Part shown: positions 24,071 through 35,016 of the stretch, piece by piece
Numbering within the stretch: position 1 is the stretch's first letter
How the letters are laid out: each line of letters begins with the position of its first letter
Assembly (NCBI RefSeq): GCF_032911225.1
Contig: NZ_CP136600.1
Span: forward strand, 2,976,001 to 3,040,000
Source of the DNA: Thalassotalea fonticola
Lineage (GTDB): Bacteria; Pseudomonadota; Gammaproteobacteria; Enterobacterales; Alteromonadaceae
Length of the DNA: 64,000 nucleotides
Direction: 5' to 3'
Notes under the pieces: model-generated
The model's input: only the letters and a program-made list of their open reading frames with translations
Told to the model about the DNA's origin: nothing
Databases searched by the model: none
Made by a program: the position numbers and the translations under genes

Positions 24071-25909
24071 CTAGTGTGCTGTTAATCTGTGGTAGATCTG
24101 TGGTAAACAAACAGGCAATTCTGTAGGGCTATGCATCACGGTATAGCTATACCGGCCAAAAATATAAGGCAAATATTCTTCGGCATCTGTATCTACAGTA
24201 ATACAAAATGGCTTTAAGCCGGCTTGTTTTGCCTCGACAATGGCTTGTTTAGTATCTTCGACACCAAACCTCCCTTCATAGTGATCAATATCATTAGGCT
24301 TGCCATCAGTAAGTATTAATAATAATTTTTGTGATGACTTTTGTTCAACCAATATTTTAGTTGCCTGTCGAATTGCGGCGCCCATACGGGTATAGAAACC
24401 TGGACGTATCGCTTGGATACGGCCCCGTACATTATCATCGTATGACTCTTTAAAGTTTTTTAATAACGAAAAGCGTACATGTGAACGTTTAACCGATGAG
24501 AAACCATACATTGCAAAGTTATCACCCACTACATTTAACGCTTCACCAAACAATAATAAGCTATCGCGCACAACATCAATTACTCGCATGTCATTATTAA
24601 TATGCGAGTCGGTAGACATTGATAAATCGGCAAGTAATAAACAAGATAAATCGCGGTTATTACCGCGAAAACTCTGATAAAGGCCTTTTTCAGCGGTTGC
24701 TGAAATTTGTCGCTCAACATGAAAATCTAACCAAGCATTTAAGTCTAACTCTTCACCTTGCGGCTGGCTTTTTAACCAATAGCGCATGGTTTGCAATTGT
24801 TCAAATTGCGCTTGAATATTTTTTGCGGTTTTTTGCAAATGGACAGGTAATTTTTGTGCAACAGCATCTTTTGGCAGCATTGGCTGTAATAAGCATCTAT
24901 CTACGACTAACTGCTGCTTACGATAATCCCATTCAGGCAACTTTATGCCTTCACCTAATGGTAAGTCATCTTCTGAGCTTGATGGTAAGTCTAGATCTAT
25001 TTTTATTTGGGCGCTTTTTTGATCTTGTTGTTTCGAAATCGTTATTTTGTCTAAATCGTCGGCAACTTTCTCGCCGTCATCATCATCGCTGTCATCTGTA
25101 CCACGATCAAGATTAGCAAACTCGCTCCACGAGAATAAACTCTCTAAACGGAATATCATCATGCCATCACGACTATCTGAGGATTCAACTCGTTCAGTTT
25201 TTTTACGAGCTGCCTTATCTTTCTTTTTACTGTTTATACTAGCCTGCTCTTCAGCTTCATCAGGTCCATCCCCATACTCAGCTTGTATTTGGCCATCAAT
25301 CTGTGCTGCTGGATAAAGCCATAAGAAAACCGCTTGCGGGGCATAGTTAACCGTTGGAAATGAGTTTACTGAACCAGGATTTATAATTGCTTCAACGATA
25401 GCTTTTTCCATTGCCTGTTCCGCACTTGGTAATTTTTCAACATTAGGGCGTAATTTTACAAAAGCTTGCGCTAATCGTTGGTAACGAGGCTTCAATGCCG
25501 GAAATTGAGTTAGCACGTCAGCGACTAATTGTTGGTTATCAATAGCCCAATGTTTAAAACGTCCGCTATGATGCGCAGCAAGAACCGCAAGCCAAATATA
25601 TAGGTCAGCATTAAGTTCTTGCTCAGGGAAAACAGCTATAGATTCAGGTAAACGAAGGCTATCTTCATCTTGCCAAGCAAGACTTAGCTGTTGATTGTCG
25701 CCTGAAATTTTTTGTAAAAAACTACGTCTAGATAAATAATCTCGAGTACTTGCAGCTTCAACTCTTTTAACCGCGTCACCGCCTAAAGCCCGAAATACCA
25801 CACCAACCGATTTACTCACTTGAGTAAAGTTCACCCGAGCGAGATCAAACTCAGTACTTGCTTTACGGGTGATAAATTGATGCCAAAGACTGCCAACCCA
25901 TTCTTCCAT
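24071..25909 (-). CDS. norD: NorD, VWA-domain nitric oxide reductase activation protein
   Basis: This 612-residue cytoplasmic protein has a C-terminal von Willebrand factor A domain with MIDAS motif DLSMSTDS at about residue 420 and a second conserved LTDGKPNDID. The middle (around 215-320) is low-complexity and highly charged. NorD works with the NorQ ATPase to mature or activate the NorCB complex, probably by metal insertion. It lies downstream of norB but is separated from it by a strong terminator and a 276-base gap, so it seems to have its own promoter. Confidence 0.93.
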   Translation of the reverse strand: MEEWVGSLWHQFITRKASTEFDLARVNFTQVSKSVGVVFRALGGDAVKRVEAASTRDYLSRRSFLQKISGDNQQLSLAWQDEDSLRLPESIAVFPEQELNADLYIWLAVLAAHHSGRFKHWAIDNQQLVADVLTQFPALKPRYQRLAQAFVKLRPNVEKLPSAEQAMEKAIVEAIINPGSVNSFPTVNYAPQAVFLWLYPAAQIDGQIQAEYGDGPDEAEEQASINSKKKDKAARKKTERVESSDSRDGMMIFRLESLFSWSEFANLDRGTDDSDDDDGEKVADDLDKITISKQQDQKSAQIKIDLDLPSSSEDDLPLGEGIKLPEWDYRKQQLVVDRCLLQPMLPKDAVAQKLPVHLQKTAKNIQAQFEQLQTMRYWLKSQPQGEELDLNAWLDFHVERQISATAEKGLYQSFRGNNRDLSCLLLADLSMSTDSHINNDMRVIDVVRDSLLLFGEALNVVGDNFAMYGFSSVKRSHVRFSLLKNFKESYDDNVRGRIQAIRPGFYTRMGAAIRQATKILVEQKSSQKLLLILTDGKPNDIDHYEGRFGVEDTKQAIVEAKQAGLKPFCITVDTDAEEYLPYIFGRYSYTVMHSPTELPVCLPQIYHRLTAH

Positions 25910-25970
25910 AATTACCCAATAATAGTTATTTCAATTGTGGTTATTATAACTATCTGCTAACAACAGGTTC

Positions 25971-25990
25971 TGATTTGTATCAACAAATCA
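25971..25990 (-). promoter_or_regulatory. Dyad upstream of norD
   Basis: Perfect 8-base arms TGATTTGT and ACAAATCA are separated by ATCA, 62-81 bases before the norD start. The spacing differs from the FNR consensus, so this would be a different kind of site, or a hairpin. Confidence 0.4.
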
Positions 25991-26101
25991 TTAACCATTA
26001 TCTTTGGTGATTTACATTTATTCATATCGGAAGTGAGCCAATCTTTTTACATCCATGTAAGCTTGGCATTATTTCTTCCCTGAAATAAAACAGAATTAAA
26101 A

Positions 26102-26126
26102 AAGCCAGTTACTAGGTAACTGGCTT
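26102..26126 (-). terminator. Rho-independent terminator of norCB
   Basis: Perfect 11-base arms (AAGCCAGTTAC and complement) with a 3-base loop are followed on the minus strand by TTTTAATT. It lies 60 bases past the norB stop. Confidence 0.9.
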
Positions 26127-26185
26127 AATATCTTTAGTGCTATTATTTTCTGCAGAGCTAAGCTCGCGTTAATAATTACATAACT

Positions 26186-28020
<1,835 letters not shown>

Positions 28021-28084
28021 GGGTTGCTCCCTTATAGTATTTAATAAAGCAAATACATCTTAAAGCTCTATAGCGGTGCAAATC

Positions 28085-28098
28085 TTGATAGAAATCAA
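28085..28098 (-). promoter_or_regulatory. FNR/DNR box before norC
   Basis: TTGATAGAAATCAA is a perfect match to TTGAT-N4-ATCAA. Its centre is about 71 bases before the norC start, consistent with class II activation of norCB. Confidence 0.8.
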
Positions 28099-28176
28099 AC
28101 TAATGAATATTGTTGCGAAAATGTTTCAAAATATGTCGATTTGTATTTGTTGTTTAACTGTATTGCGAGGGAATAT

Positions 28177-28527
28177 TTAGAAGATAGGCAGCTTTTTAAC
28201 CATAGCCCGAGCAAGGTTAAGCATGCCAATTAATACAAAACCGGTATGCACTAAGATGAAATACAGCAACATTGCCATCAATTGAAAAGGCACTGTATCA
28301 GAAAGTAAAATAAAGATTAAAGGAGTAAAGACCACAAGCCCAACGGCAACAGAAAGTTGCACCGCGCGATACAGATGAATTCTTACAATGGCGCTTTGTT
28401 GTTTGTATTTAATAAGCATCCATAGCAATGCAATAAATGACAAACCGGGTAATACTAATAAATTAGCCAGAAACAATGATTGACAGGTAACGGCTAAATG
28501 TACAGATGACTTTGGATTAATTAACAT
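28177..28527 (-). CDS. Small membrane protein in the nor cluster, unknown
   Basis: This 116-residue protein (121 if the GTG at 28542 is used) is predicted to have four membrane helices. I prefer the ATG at 28527, preceded by GAGATC. It lies between norQ and norC, in the place where other denitrifiers have NirO/NorE and NirP-type membrane proteins, but the sequence is not close enough to either for me to assign. A role in NorCB assembly or function is an inference from position. Confidence 0.65.
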   Translation of the reverse strand: MLINPKSSVHLAVTCQSLFLANLLVLPGLSFIALLWMLIKYKQQSAIVRIHLYRAVQLSVAVGLVVFTPLIFILLSDTVPFQLMAMLLYFILVHTGFVLIGMLNLARAMVKKLPIF

Positions 28528-28629
28528 AATGATCTCATACACTTAGCAGCTACAATAATTTTAACTATATACCGATGCTCAACTCACTTCAACATGCGCT
28601 TGGGGTATAAGCAACTTGATGATAAGCCA

Positions 28630-29445
28630 CTATCCATCAAAATAAATGCGGGCAATATCCATTAACGCTTTAATCGTTTCAGGATCATCGGACAACGGCT
28701 CTGCTAAACAACATTTGCAAACCTCTAAAGGATCCATGCCACTTGACATCATTTTGGCCGCGTATATCAGTAAGCGGGTAGAAACCACTTCATCTAAATC
28801 GTTTTGCTCTAAGCGGCGTAATGCTTGGGCAAGCTCAACTAATGTAAAGGCTAAATGACCTTCTACGTTCGCTTCACTCATTAGTATTTGTTGTTCAACT
28901 TCTTTTTCAGGGTAATCAAAAGATAAAGCGACAAAGCGTTGTTTCGTACTAGGTTTCATCCCTTTTAATAAGTTTTGATAACCAGGATTGTAAGAGACTA
29001 CCAACATAAAATCAGGATGAGCATCAAGTAACTCTCCCGTTCTTTCTAATGGCAAAACTCTACGGTCATCGGCTAAAGGGTGCAAAACAACCGTTGTATC
29101 TTTACGCGCTTCAACCACTTCATCAAGGTAACAAATGCCACCTTCTCGTACAGCTCGAGTTAATGGTCCATCTTGCCAATAAGTGCCTTCTGGGCCAATT
29201 AAATGGCGACCAACGAGATCTGCAGCAGTTAAATCATCATGACAAGCAACAGTATAAAGCGGCTTATTCAGTTTTTTTGCCATGTGTTCAATGAAGCGAG
29301 TTTTACCACACCCTGTTGGGCCTTTGATTAAAATTGGCAAATGATGTTGATGAGCGTATTCAAACAAGGACACTTCATTGTTCTGCTCTTTATAATACGG
29401 TACATCTACTGATGTGGTGGTTAGTTTTAAATTTGTAGTACTCAT
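28630..29445 (-). CDS. norQ: NorQ, MoxR-type AAA+ ATPase
   Basis: This 271-residue protein has a Walker A (GPTGCGKTRFIEH, about residue 40), a Walker B region (GGICYLDEVVEA), sensor-like VVSYNPGYQ and the family's DLVGRHLIGPEGTYW. It is the partner of NorD and its ATPase activity is needed to activate NO reductase. It heads the nor region with a perfect FNR/DNR box about 84 bases upstream. Confidence 0.95.
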   Translation of the reverse strand: MSTTNLKLTTTSVDVPYYKEQNNEVSLFEYAHQHHLPILIKGPTGCGKTRFIEHMAKKLNKPLYTVACHDDLTAADLVGRHLIGPEGTYWQDGPLTRAVREGGICYLDEVVEARKDTTVVLHPLADDRRVLPLERTGELLDAHPDFMLVVSYNPGYQNLLKGMKPSTKQRFVALSFDYPEKEVEQQILMSEANVEGHLAFTLVELAQALRRLEQNDLDEVVSTRLLIYAAKMMSSGMDPLEVCKCCLAEPLSDDPETIKALMDIARIYFDG

Positions 29446-29522
29446 AAAATCTCAATACCGAACTTACATTGAGCATAAGTTACTCTTATGTTAACCGTGG
29501 TGCAATTGAGATACGAGCTTAG

Positions 29523-29536
29523 TTGATACAGATCAA
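29523..29536 (-). promoter_or_regulatory. FNR/DNR box before norQ
   Basis: TTGATACAGATCAA is a perfect match to TTGAT-N4-ATCAA, centred 84 bases before the norQ start. Confidence 0.8.
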
Positions 29537-29590
29537 GGTAAAAACAAGTGTGGCCTGACAATTGTCAAGCCACAGGTAATTATTGTTATT

Positions 29591-30913
29591 CTAACGCACC
29601 ACCATCATTGAGGCGCTTTTCGGATTTGATAATAATTCGGCAAATACCTGCCAACGTTTTTGTTCATCATCACCACTTCTAAACTCTACATAGTCTTTAA
29701 CCAGATCTTTGCCAAGATTATAATTAATCACATAAGCGCGGTAACGCTCAATAAAACCAACTCGTTGATTAGACTTTTCTGGAGTACTTAGCTCATATTT
29801 CATTAAGAAGTCTGCAGCTTGTTCCTTGTCAATTTGTCCATCTAAATAACGTTTGGCTGCTACATTACCAGCGTATGATAGTTTTCCTAATAAACTTTCA
29901 ACCTGATAGTAAGCTTCAGCCTTTTCTGGATCCAAACCTGCTAACGGGAACAATACAGCTTTTTCAAACGCCATACGTTCAGTATGATTAAATGCCACCT
30001 CAATACCGTAATTGGCACTGCCTTCTGCTAATAAAGATAGTGGTGAATACAAAGGATATACTGAATATTCCAACCAGCCTTTACCATTAACTAAATGTTT
30101 TTCCATTAATGAGTTAAACACATGGTGACCGGGGTAGCCCTCATGACTAGCGAGATCAATAGCGCGATCTATTTGGATCGGAAAGTCGGTATTTACCTGA
30201 ATCAAACTGAAGCTATTACCTTTATACCAGTTATAACCACTCCAGGGCTTATCATTCACATACTCTATGGTAAACGACTCATTCTCTGGTAAATCTATAT
30301 TAGCTTTAGTGCGCTTTTGTGACTCTTCTATCGCAGCAATAAACACTTTACCAAGTTTATCTAATGGAATAACAAACTGATCTTTGAACGCTTTTAAACG
30401 AGGGTTCAATTCACCTTCGCCTGGCAACAATTCATTCAGTTCGGCCAACGCTTTATCAAAATCAGTTTCGCTTAAGTTTGGCGATTTTGCATCATAAAGT
30501 GCCATTGATTCTTGATCAAAAGTAAATTCTTTGCCGCTTAATTGCTGAATAAATGCTTTTACCGAGCGCACCTGAACAACTAACATATCTTTACGAAGTT
30601 GCTCGCTGGCAATGGCTGTAGAATTGTTTAAGTCAAGCTCCAGTTGCTCGGCAAAACTTAATAGTTTATCAAGCGGTTGTTTATCTGCAGCTTCTTGCCA
30701 CTCTTTAGGGCCATAATAGGCATCAATATAATAGCTTTGATGCTTACCTACATGTAGCGCTAGTTTAACGTAACGCTCGGCTAATTGGTTCATATCCATT
30801 ACCACCTTACTGGATTCACTTGCACTGTCTGAAGTGGAGTTACCACCACACGAAAATAATGTTAACGCTATAAGTATTGTTATTATTTTGTAGGGTTTAA
30901 TTAGAGTTTTCAT
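29591..30913 (-). CDS. Lipoprotein with DUF885-like metalloprotease motif
   Basis: This 440-residue protein has a lipobox (LTLFSCGG, Cys22) followed by a Ser-rich spacer. The segment ASHEGYPGHH (His257, Glu258, His263, His264) matches the HE-G-x-PGHH motif of the DUF885 group, thought to be zinc metallopeptidases. Its start overlaps the end of the upstream cytochrome gene by 17 bases, so both are on one transcript. The function is unknown; an envelope peptidase is the best guess. Confidence 0.8.
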   Translation of the reverse strand: MKTLIKPYKIITILIALTLFSCGGNSTSDSASESSKVVMDMNQLAERYVKLALHVGKHQSYYIDAYYGPKEWQEAADKQPLDKLLSFAEQLELDLNNSTAIASEQLRKDMLVVQVRSVKAFIQQLSGKEFTFDQESMALYDAKSPNLSETDFDKALAELNELLPGEGELNPRLKAFKDQFVIPLDKLGKVFIAAIEESQKRTKANIDLPENESFTIEYVNDKPWSGYNWYKGNSFSLIQVNTDFPIQIDRAIDLASHEGYPGHHVFNSLMEKHLVNGKGWLEYSVYPLYSPLSLLAEGSANYGIEVAFNHTERMAFEKAVLFPLAGLDPEKAEAYYQVESLLGKLSYAGNVAAKRYLDGQIDKEQAADFLMKYELSTPEKSNQRVGFIERYRAYVINYNLGKDLVKDYVEFRSGDDEQKRWQVFAELLSNPKSASMMVVR

Positions 30914-31370
30914 TTGCTGCTCCAGTTAATTTAGGTTGCGTAATACCATTAGAAAGACTGGCATAATATTTCGCCAATTCAAGCATATCTTCTTCATTTA
31001 AACGACTGACCATGCCTTGCATAATGGGGTCTTTGCGTCTTCGGTATTTAAAAGCCAACAGTTGTTTGAATAAATATTCTTGGTGTTGACCAGCAAGATT
31101 AGGATAAATAGGCACATCTGATAGGCCATTTTTACCATGACATGGTGCACAAAATTCTATTTGAGTTTTTAGTTTTTGGTGTTTTATTAACAACTGCTGC
31201 TCGTCAAAATTAATTTCTTGCTCAGCAATTTCCAGCATATCAGGGCTAGGCTCTACGGCATCAATAGTTGGTTCTGATTTGGTCAGTATTTCAGCGTTGG
31301 TTTCTGCAGCCCAGGCATGCAAGTTAAAGGTAAAAATGGTTAAAAATAGAACAAACTTCATTATATTCAA
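30897..31370 (-). CDS. Periplasmic cytochrome c (class I)
   Basis: This 157-residue protein has a signal peptide and one heme site CAPCH within EFCAPCHGKNGLSDVPIYPN. The following segment (NLAGQHQEYLFKQLLAFKYRRRKDPIMQGM) is closely parallel to the shorter cytochrome just upstream, so the two are paralogues. An extra 55-residue acidic stretch precedes the heme domain. It could serve as an electron carrier to NirS or NorC. Confidence 0.85.
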   Translation of the reverse strand: MNIMKFVLFLTIFTFNLHAWAAETNAEILTKSEPTIDAVEPSPDMLEIAEQEINFDEQQLLIKHQKLKTQIEFCAPCHGKNGLSDVPIYPNLAGQHQEYLFKQLLAFKYRRRKDPIMQGMVSRLNEEDMLELAKYYASLSNGITQPKLTGAANENSN

Positions 31371-31391
31371 CTATTAAATTTAGGGCACAAA

Positions 31392-31414
31392 AAAAGCGCA
31401 TCAAATGCGCTTTT
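31392..31414 (-). terminator. Terminator between the two cytochrome genes
   Basis: A stem of AAAAGCGCAT with its complement and a 3-base loop, with a T-rich tract on the minus strand. It would end much of the short cytochrome's transcript. Confidence 0.8.
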
Positions 31415-31429
31415 ATCTTCTAATGTCAC

Positions 31430-31729
31430 TTACTTAATGCTTGCGTAATATGCAGATAAGTTAGCGATATCTGCGTCAGTTAATGGCATAGCCATGCCTG
31501 ACATTACTGGGTCTTTACGAGTACCAGATTTAAAATCTTTAAGTTGCTTGGCAAGATAAGCTTCTTTTTGACCCGCTAAGTTAGGGTACATTGGTACAGC
31601 TGAAATGCCGTTAGCGCCGTGACAAGCAGCACACATTGCTGATTTTCCTTTACCGGCTTCTGCGTCTGCAGCCATTGCTGGAGCAGCCATTACTACTGTT
31701 GTTGCTAGTGCTAGAGCTAATTTTTTCAT
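31430..31729 (-). CDS. Small periplasmic cytochrome c (c553/c5-like)
   Basis: This 99-residue protein has a signal peptide cut near Ala20 and a heme site CAACH (residues 33-37). [13 protein letters not shown] carries the likely Met ligand. It is the right size for a NirM-like soluble donor, and the island otherwise lacks nirM. An FNR-type box lies about 104 bases upstream. Confidence 0.88.
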   Translation of the reverse strand: MKKLALALATTVVMAAPAMAADAEAGKGKSAMCAACHGANGISAVPMYPNLAGQKEAYLAKQLKDFKSGTRKDPVMSGMAMPLTDADIANLSAYYASIK

Positions 31730-31825
31730 AGATAAATACTCTTCTTATGTTTATAAACATTATGTTAACTGTAATTGATTATATGGAAAAAAAATTAACC
31801 TGTCTGCGATTTTTTTAATAAAAAC

Positions 31826-31839
31826 TTGATCTTGATTAA
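31826..31839 (-). promoter_or_regulatory. Candidate FNR/DNR box before the small cytochrome c
   Basis: TTGATCTTGATTAA matches the consensus at 9 of 10 positions. It lies in the divergent gap between the cytochrome and selO. Confidence 0.55.
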
Positions 31840-31899
31840 AATATTTGTGCATTTGCGGCACAATTCGATAAAATTGAACAAGTTATTCTTGTAAATAAG

Positions 31900-33363
31900 T
31901 TGTTAACTTTGAAATTTAATAATACCTACCATCAACTAGGCGACAAGTTTTATCAAAGCGCGATCCCAGCCAAGGTATCTAACCCAACCTTATTGCTTTG
32001 GAATGATACCCTTGCCGGTAATTTGAACTTAGAGGCATCATTTTGTCGGGATAAACTTGCGCTCGCCCAATATTTTTCTGGCAATAAAATACTTACTGGC
32101 TCAGAGCCTGTCGCGCTGGCTTACTCTGGTCATCAATTTGGCCAATTCAATCCTTATATGGGCGATGGTCGTGCCCATTTATTGGGTGAAGTATGTGATA
32201 AAGGCAATACTCAACGTGACATCCAACTTAAGGGCTCTGGACAAACGCCATTTTCAAGAAGGGGGGATGGCCTTTGTGCCATAGGTCCGGCAATTCGTGA
32301 ATATATAATGAGTGAAGCCATGTATGCTCTAGGGGTTCCCACATCTCGTTGCTTAGCTGTTGTGTCTACTGGCGAAACGGTCTATCGCGAATTACCAAAA
32401 CCTGGTGCTGTTGTTACGCGGGTTGCCGCTAGCCATATTCGTGTAGGAACATTTCAACATTTTGCCGCTCGAGCCGATGTAGAGTCGTTAAAAGCATTGA
32501 CCGAATATACAATTAATCGCCATTACCCAACTATTGATATCAAGGCTGATGACTATATTCTAGAATTGATAAAGGCAGTTGGCGCCAATCAAATAGAGCT
32601 TGTAGTGCAGTGGATGCGAGTTGGCTTTATCCATGGAGTGATGAATACCGATAATTGCGCTATATCAGGCGAGACTATTGATTATGGCCCATGTGCAATG
32701 ATGGGCGTTTATCACCCTGGCACCGTATATAGTTCTATAGATAAAAATGGCCGTTATGCGTTTGCTAATCAACCAAACATTGCGCAATGGAATATGGCGC
32801 GCTTTGCCGAGAGTTTAATTTCATTAATTGATGAGGATAATGAAAAAGCAGTTGAGCTGCTTACCCCTATCATTTCGCAATTTTCTGAAGATTTTAATAA
32901 TGCTTATTATGCAATGTTAGCAACTAAACTTGGTGTGCATGACTTATCGTTAATCGATAAGGCATTTATTAAAGAATTGCTCGATATTTTGCAAAACCAA
33001 GAACTTGATTACACCTCAACATTTGTACAGCTCACCCACTCTTTAAGTGACGTAGAGCAAGCTGAAAACTTAAAGATATCCTTTGGAAAATGGTACAATG
33101 ATTGGCGAACCCTTTTACAAGATGGCAAAATAGATAACAATACCGCGCAAGCATTAATGCAAGTTAATAACCCTGTGGTAATACCTAGAAACCACCACGT
33201 AGAAGCCATTTTAACTGAGTGTGAAACTAGCGGTGATTTAAGCAGAGCAGACAGGTTTTTACAAGTGTTACGTTCACCCTATAAACAACTGCCACATACC
33301 AGTGAATTTCAAGACTTACCTGAAGATGGCGATGTAAACTACCGTACTTTCTGTGGAACTTAA
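31900..33363 (+). CDS. selO: SelO/YdiU protein adenylyltransferase
   Basis: This protein of about 487 residues is the pseudokinase SelO, which transfers AMP to protein hydroxyl groups. Typical segments are GDGRAHLLGEV, QLKGSGQTPFSRRGDG, GPAIREYIMSEAMYALG and GVMNTDNCAISGETIDYGP (metal-binding Asn and Asp). The start is a TTG: either 31900 or 31909 (the latter gives MKFNNTY, which fits the family best). No good Shine-Dalgarno is visible for either. It ends in NYRTFCGT, close to the C-terminal redox Cys region seen in the family. Confidence 0.93.
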   Translation: MLTLKFNNTYHQLGDKFYQSAIPAKVSNPTLLLWNDTLAGNLNLEASFCRDKLALAQYFSGNKILTGSEPVALAYSGHQFGQFNPYMGDGRAHLLGEVCDKGNTQRDIQLKGSGQTPFSRRGDGLCAIGPAIREYIMSEAMYALGVPTSRCLAVVSTGETVYRELPKPGAVVTRVAASHIRVGTFQHFAARADVESLKALTEYTINRHYPTIDIKADDYILELIKAVGANQIELVVQWMRVGFIHGVMNTDNCAISGETIDYGPCAMMGVYHPGTVYSSIDKNGRYAFANQPNIAQWNMARFAESLISLIDEDNEKAVELLTPIISQFSEDFNNAYYAMLATKLGVHDLSLIDKAFIKELLDILQNQELDYTSTFVQLTHSLSDVEQAENLKISFGKWYNDWRTLLQDGKIDNNTAQALMQVNNPVVIPRNHHVEAILTECETSGDLSRADRFLQVLRSPYKQLPHTSEFQDLPEDGDVNYRTFCGT

Positions 33364-33368
33364 TAGAC

Positions 33369-33665
33369 ATGCAACAAATACAAACAGCCAAATTAGATAA
33401 TAACAATCTGCTGCTCATTTCTTTTACCCGAGGCTGGGATCAAGATGATATTAATCTACTGTCACAGTGTATTTTCAAACACTTGCCTGAACATCAAATA
33501 AAAGAGCATATTCAGGGGGCGGACCGAGAATATTTCCGCTTTACTTTTAACGACGAATACCTAGTACTGCAATTTGAAAGCTATAGTGAATCTTGCTGGA
33601 TAGAGCCTGAAGATCAGCTTAACAGCCAACAATTGCAAAAAATCAACTCATTATTAAATAACTAA
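33369..33665 (+). CDS. DUF3630-like protein
   Basis: This 98-residue soluble protein starts 6 bases after selO. It resembles the DUF3630 family of Alteromonadales and Vibrionales as I remember it; the function is unknown. The two genes are probably co-transcribed. Confidence 0.7.
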   Translation: MQQIQTAKLDNNNLLLISFTRGWDQDDINLLSQCIFKHLPEHQIKEHIQGADREYFRFTFNDEYLVLQFESYSESCWIEPEDQLNSQQLQKINSLLNN

Positions 33666-33678
33666 TTTGGAGCGTTAA

Positions 33679-33939
33679 ATGAAATTTATCTTAATTGTAT
33701 TACCATTGTTTTTAACCGCCTGTGTTTCAATCCAAGAAAAGCAGGAAGCTAATGTTACGCCACAGTTAGCAGACAATCTGGATGAAGGAAATTATAAAGA
33801 CGAAGATGAAAATATGGTTATTATGATGGGTAACTGTAAAGGACTGGAGAATAGTGACTACTGTGATTCACTTAAAAAGAATGAAGAAGATAATCAAAAA
33901 CAACTTGATGAGTCACTGAAAAAACACAGTAAAAAGTAG
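33679..33939 (+). CDS. Small lipoprotein, unknown
   Basis: This 86-residue protein has a lipobox (LFLTACVS, Cys15) and a highly charged mature part ending in a Lys-rich tail. Its Shine-Dalgarno (GGAGCG) lies in the 13-base gap after the DUF3630-like gene. Two further Cys residues (GNCKG, SDYCDS) could form a disulfide. I do not recognise a family. Confidence 0.7.
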   Translation: MKFILIVLPLFLTACVSIQEKQEANVTPQLADNLDEGNYKDEDENMVIMMGNCKGLENSDYCDSLKKNEEDNQKQLDESLKKHSKK

Positions 33940-34196
33940 AATGCAATAGTCATTTCAACCTTGATTTGAACCTCTATCTAATTGATCCAATAAGAAATAG
34001 AAAAAAGCACCATCATCCCCAATGAGAGGAACGTGATGTGGGATCTCCTGAAGCGTGCTGTAACTTAATTAAAGTGAATCTTTAATCAAACCACAGTTAT
34101 TTAGTTCGGATTATATCCTACACCATACGAATATTTTGCTAATGTTTTCTTCATATGTCAGCATATAAATCTATATTCATTTAAGAGGAATATTCT

Positions 34197-34946
34197 GTGA
34201 TTAAACCTACTGTTTGGATTGAAGCAGGTGTAGTTATTATATATGGCTCTAGTCTAGATGCAGCTCCTCACAGTCATCAAGCGATACAAGTTACCTGGCT
34301 GCAAAAAAATTCGCTTTGTAAATTTAATGGCAAAAACATTGCGGAATTAATTATTATCGACTCTAAAGTTGAGCATCAATTGCATATGTCTGCAGGATGG
34401 ATACTTCTAATTGAGCCAAAAAGTGATTTAGGGCGCGAGTTGTCCAAGCTACTTGCAGGACAATCGTTCAAAACATTTAGCTCAACCTTTTCTATGACTT
34501 ATAAACCGCTAACACGAGCAGACGACGTAGGTAAGTTTTTAACACCTTTATTCAAGGAATTAAACATGACCAACCAATCCTTATCTGCCAGTAAAAGTAC
34601 GGTAGTAGATACTCGCATTCAACAACTATTAAGTGATTTAGACCAATGTTTACACGGTGACTGTATTAAACCCTCGAGCTGGCGAGCTGCTGAAGTCGCG
34701 CAGCAACTCGCTTTATCTGAAAGCCGTTTTCTTCATTTGTTTAGCGAAGAATTAGGTATAGCATGGCGCCCCTATTTGTTATGGCGCCGTATTATGTGTG
34801 CGATTCAAGCATTATTAAATAATGTCTCTGCTACTGATGCAGCTCATCTGGCAGGGTTTAGTGACAGTGCTCACCTAAGCCGAACATTTAAAAATACCTT
34901 TGGTATGACAATTAGGCAAGCTCATGCTTTGTTCAGCAAAGATTAG
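34197..34946 (+). CDS. AraC family transcriptional regulator
   Basis: This 249-residue protein begins at a GTG with an AGAGGA Shine-Dalgarno. The N-terminal half is a divergent cupin-like sensor (SHQAIQVTW), and residues about 150-249 are the double helix-turn-helix (AAEVAQQLALSESRFLHLF, DAAHLAGFSDSAHLSRTFK, TFGMTIRQA). It lies 70 bases upstream of the transglutaminase-like gene, which may be its target. The ligand is unknown. Confidence 0.88.
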   Translation: MIKPTVWIEAGVVIIYGSSLDAAPHSHQAIQVTWLQKNSLCKFNGKNIAELIIIDSKVEHQLHMSAGWILLIEPKSDLGRELSKLLAGQSFKTFSSTFSMTYKPLTRADDVGKFLTPLFKELNMTNQSLSASKSTVVDTRIQQLLSDLDQCLHGDCIKPSSWRAAEVAQQLALSESRFLHLFSEELGIAWRPYLLWRRIMCAIQALLNNVSATDAAHLAGFSDSAHLSRTFKNTFGMTIRQAHALFSKD

Positions 34947-35016
34947 CTAGTTTATTCAAGTTTCTGGTTTAGCGATTGGATATGCTGTGCACATATTCAT
35001 TGAGCGAGAGTTACCC

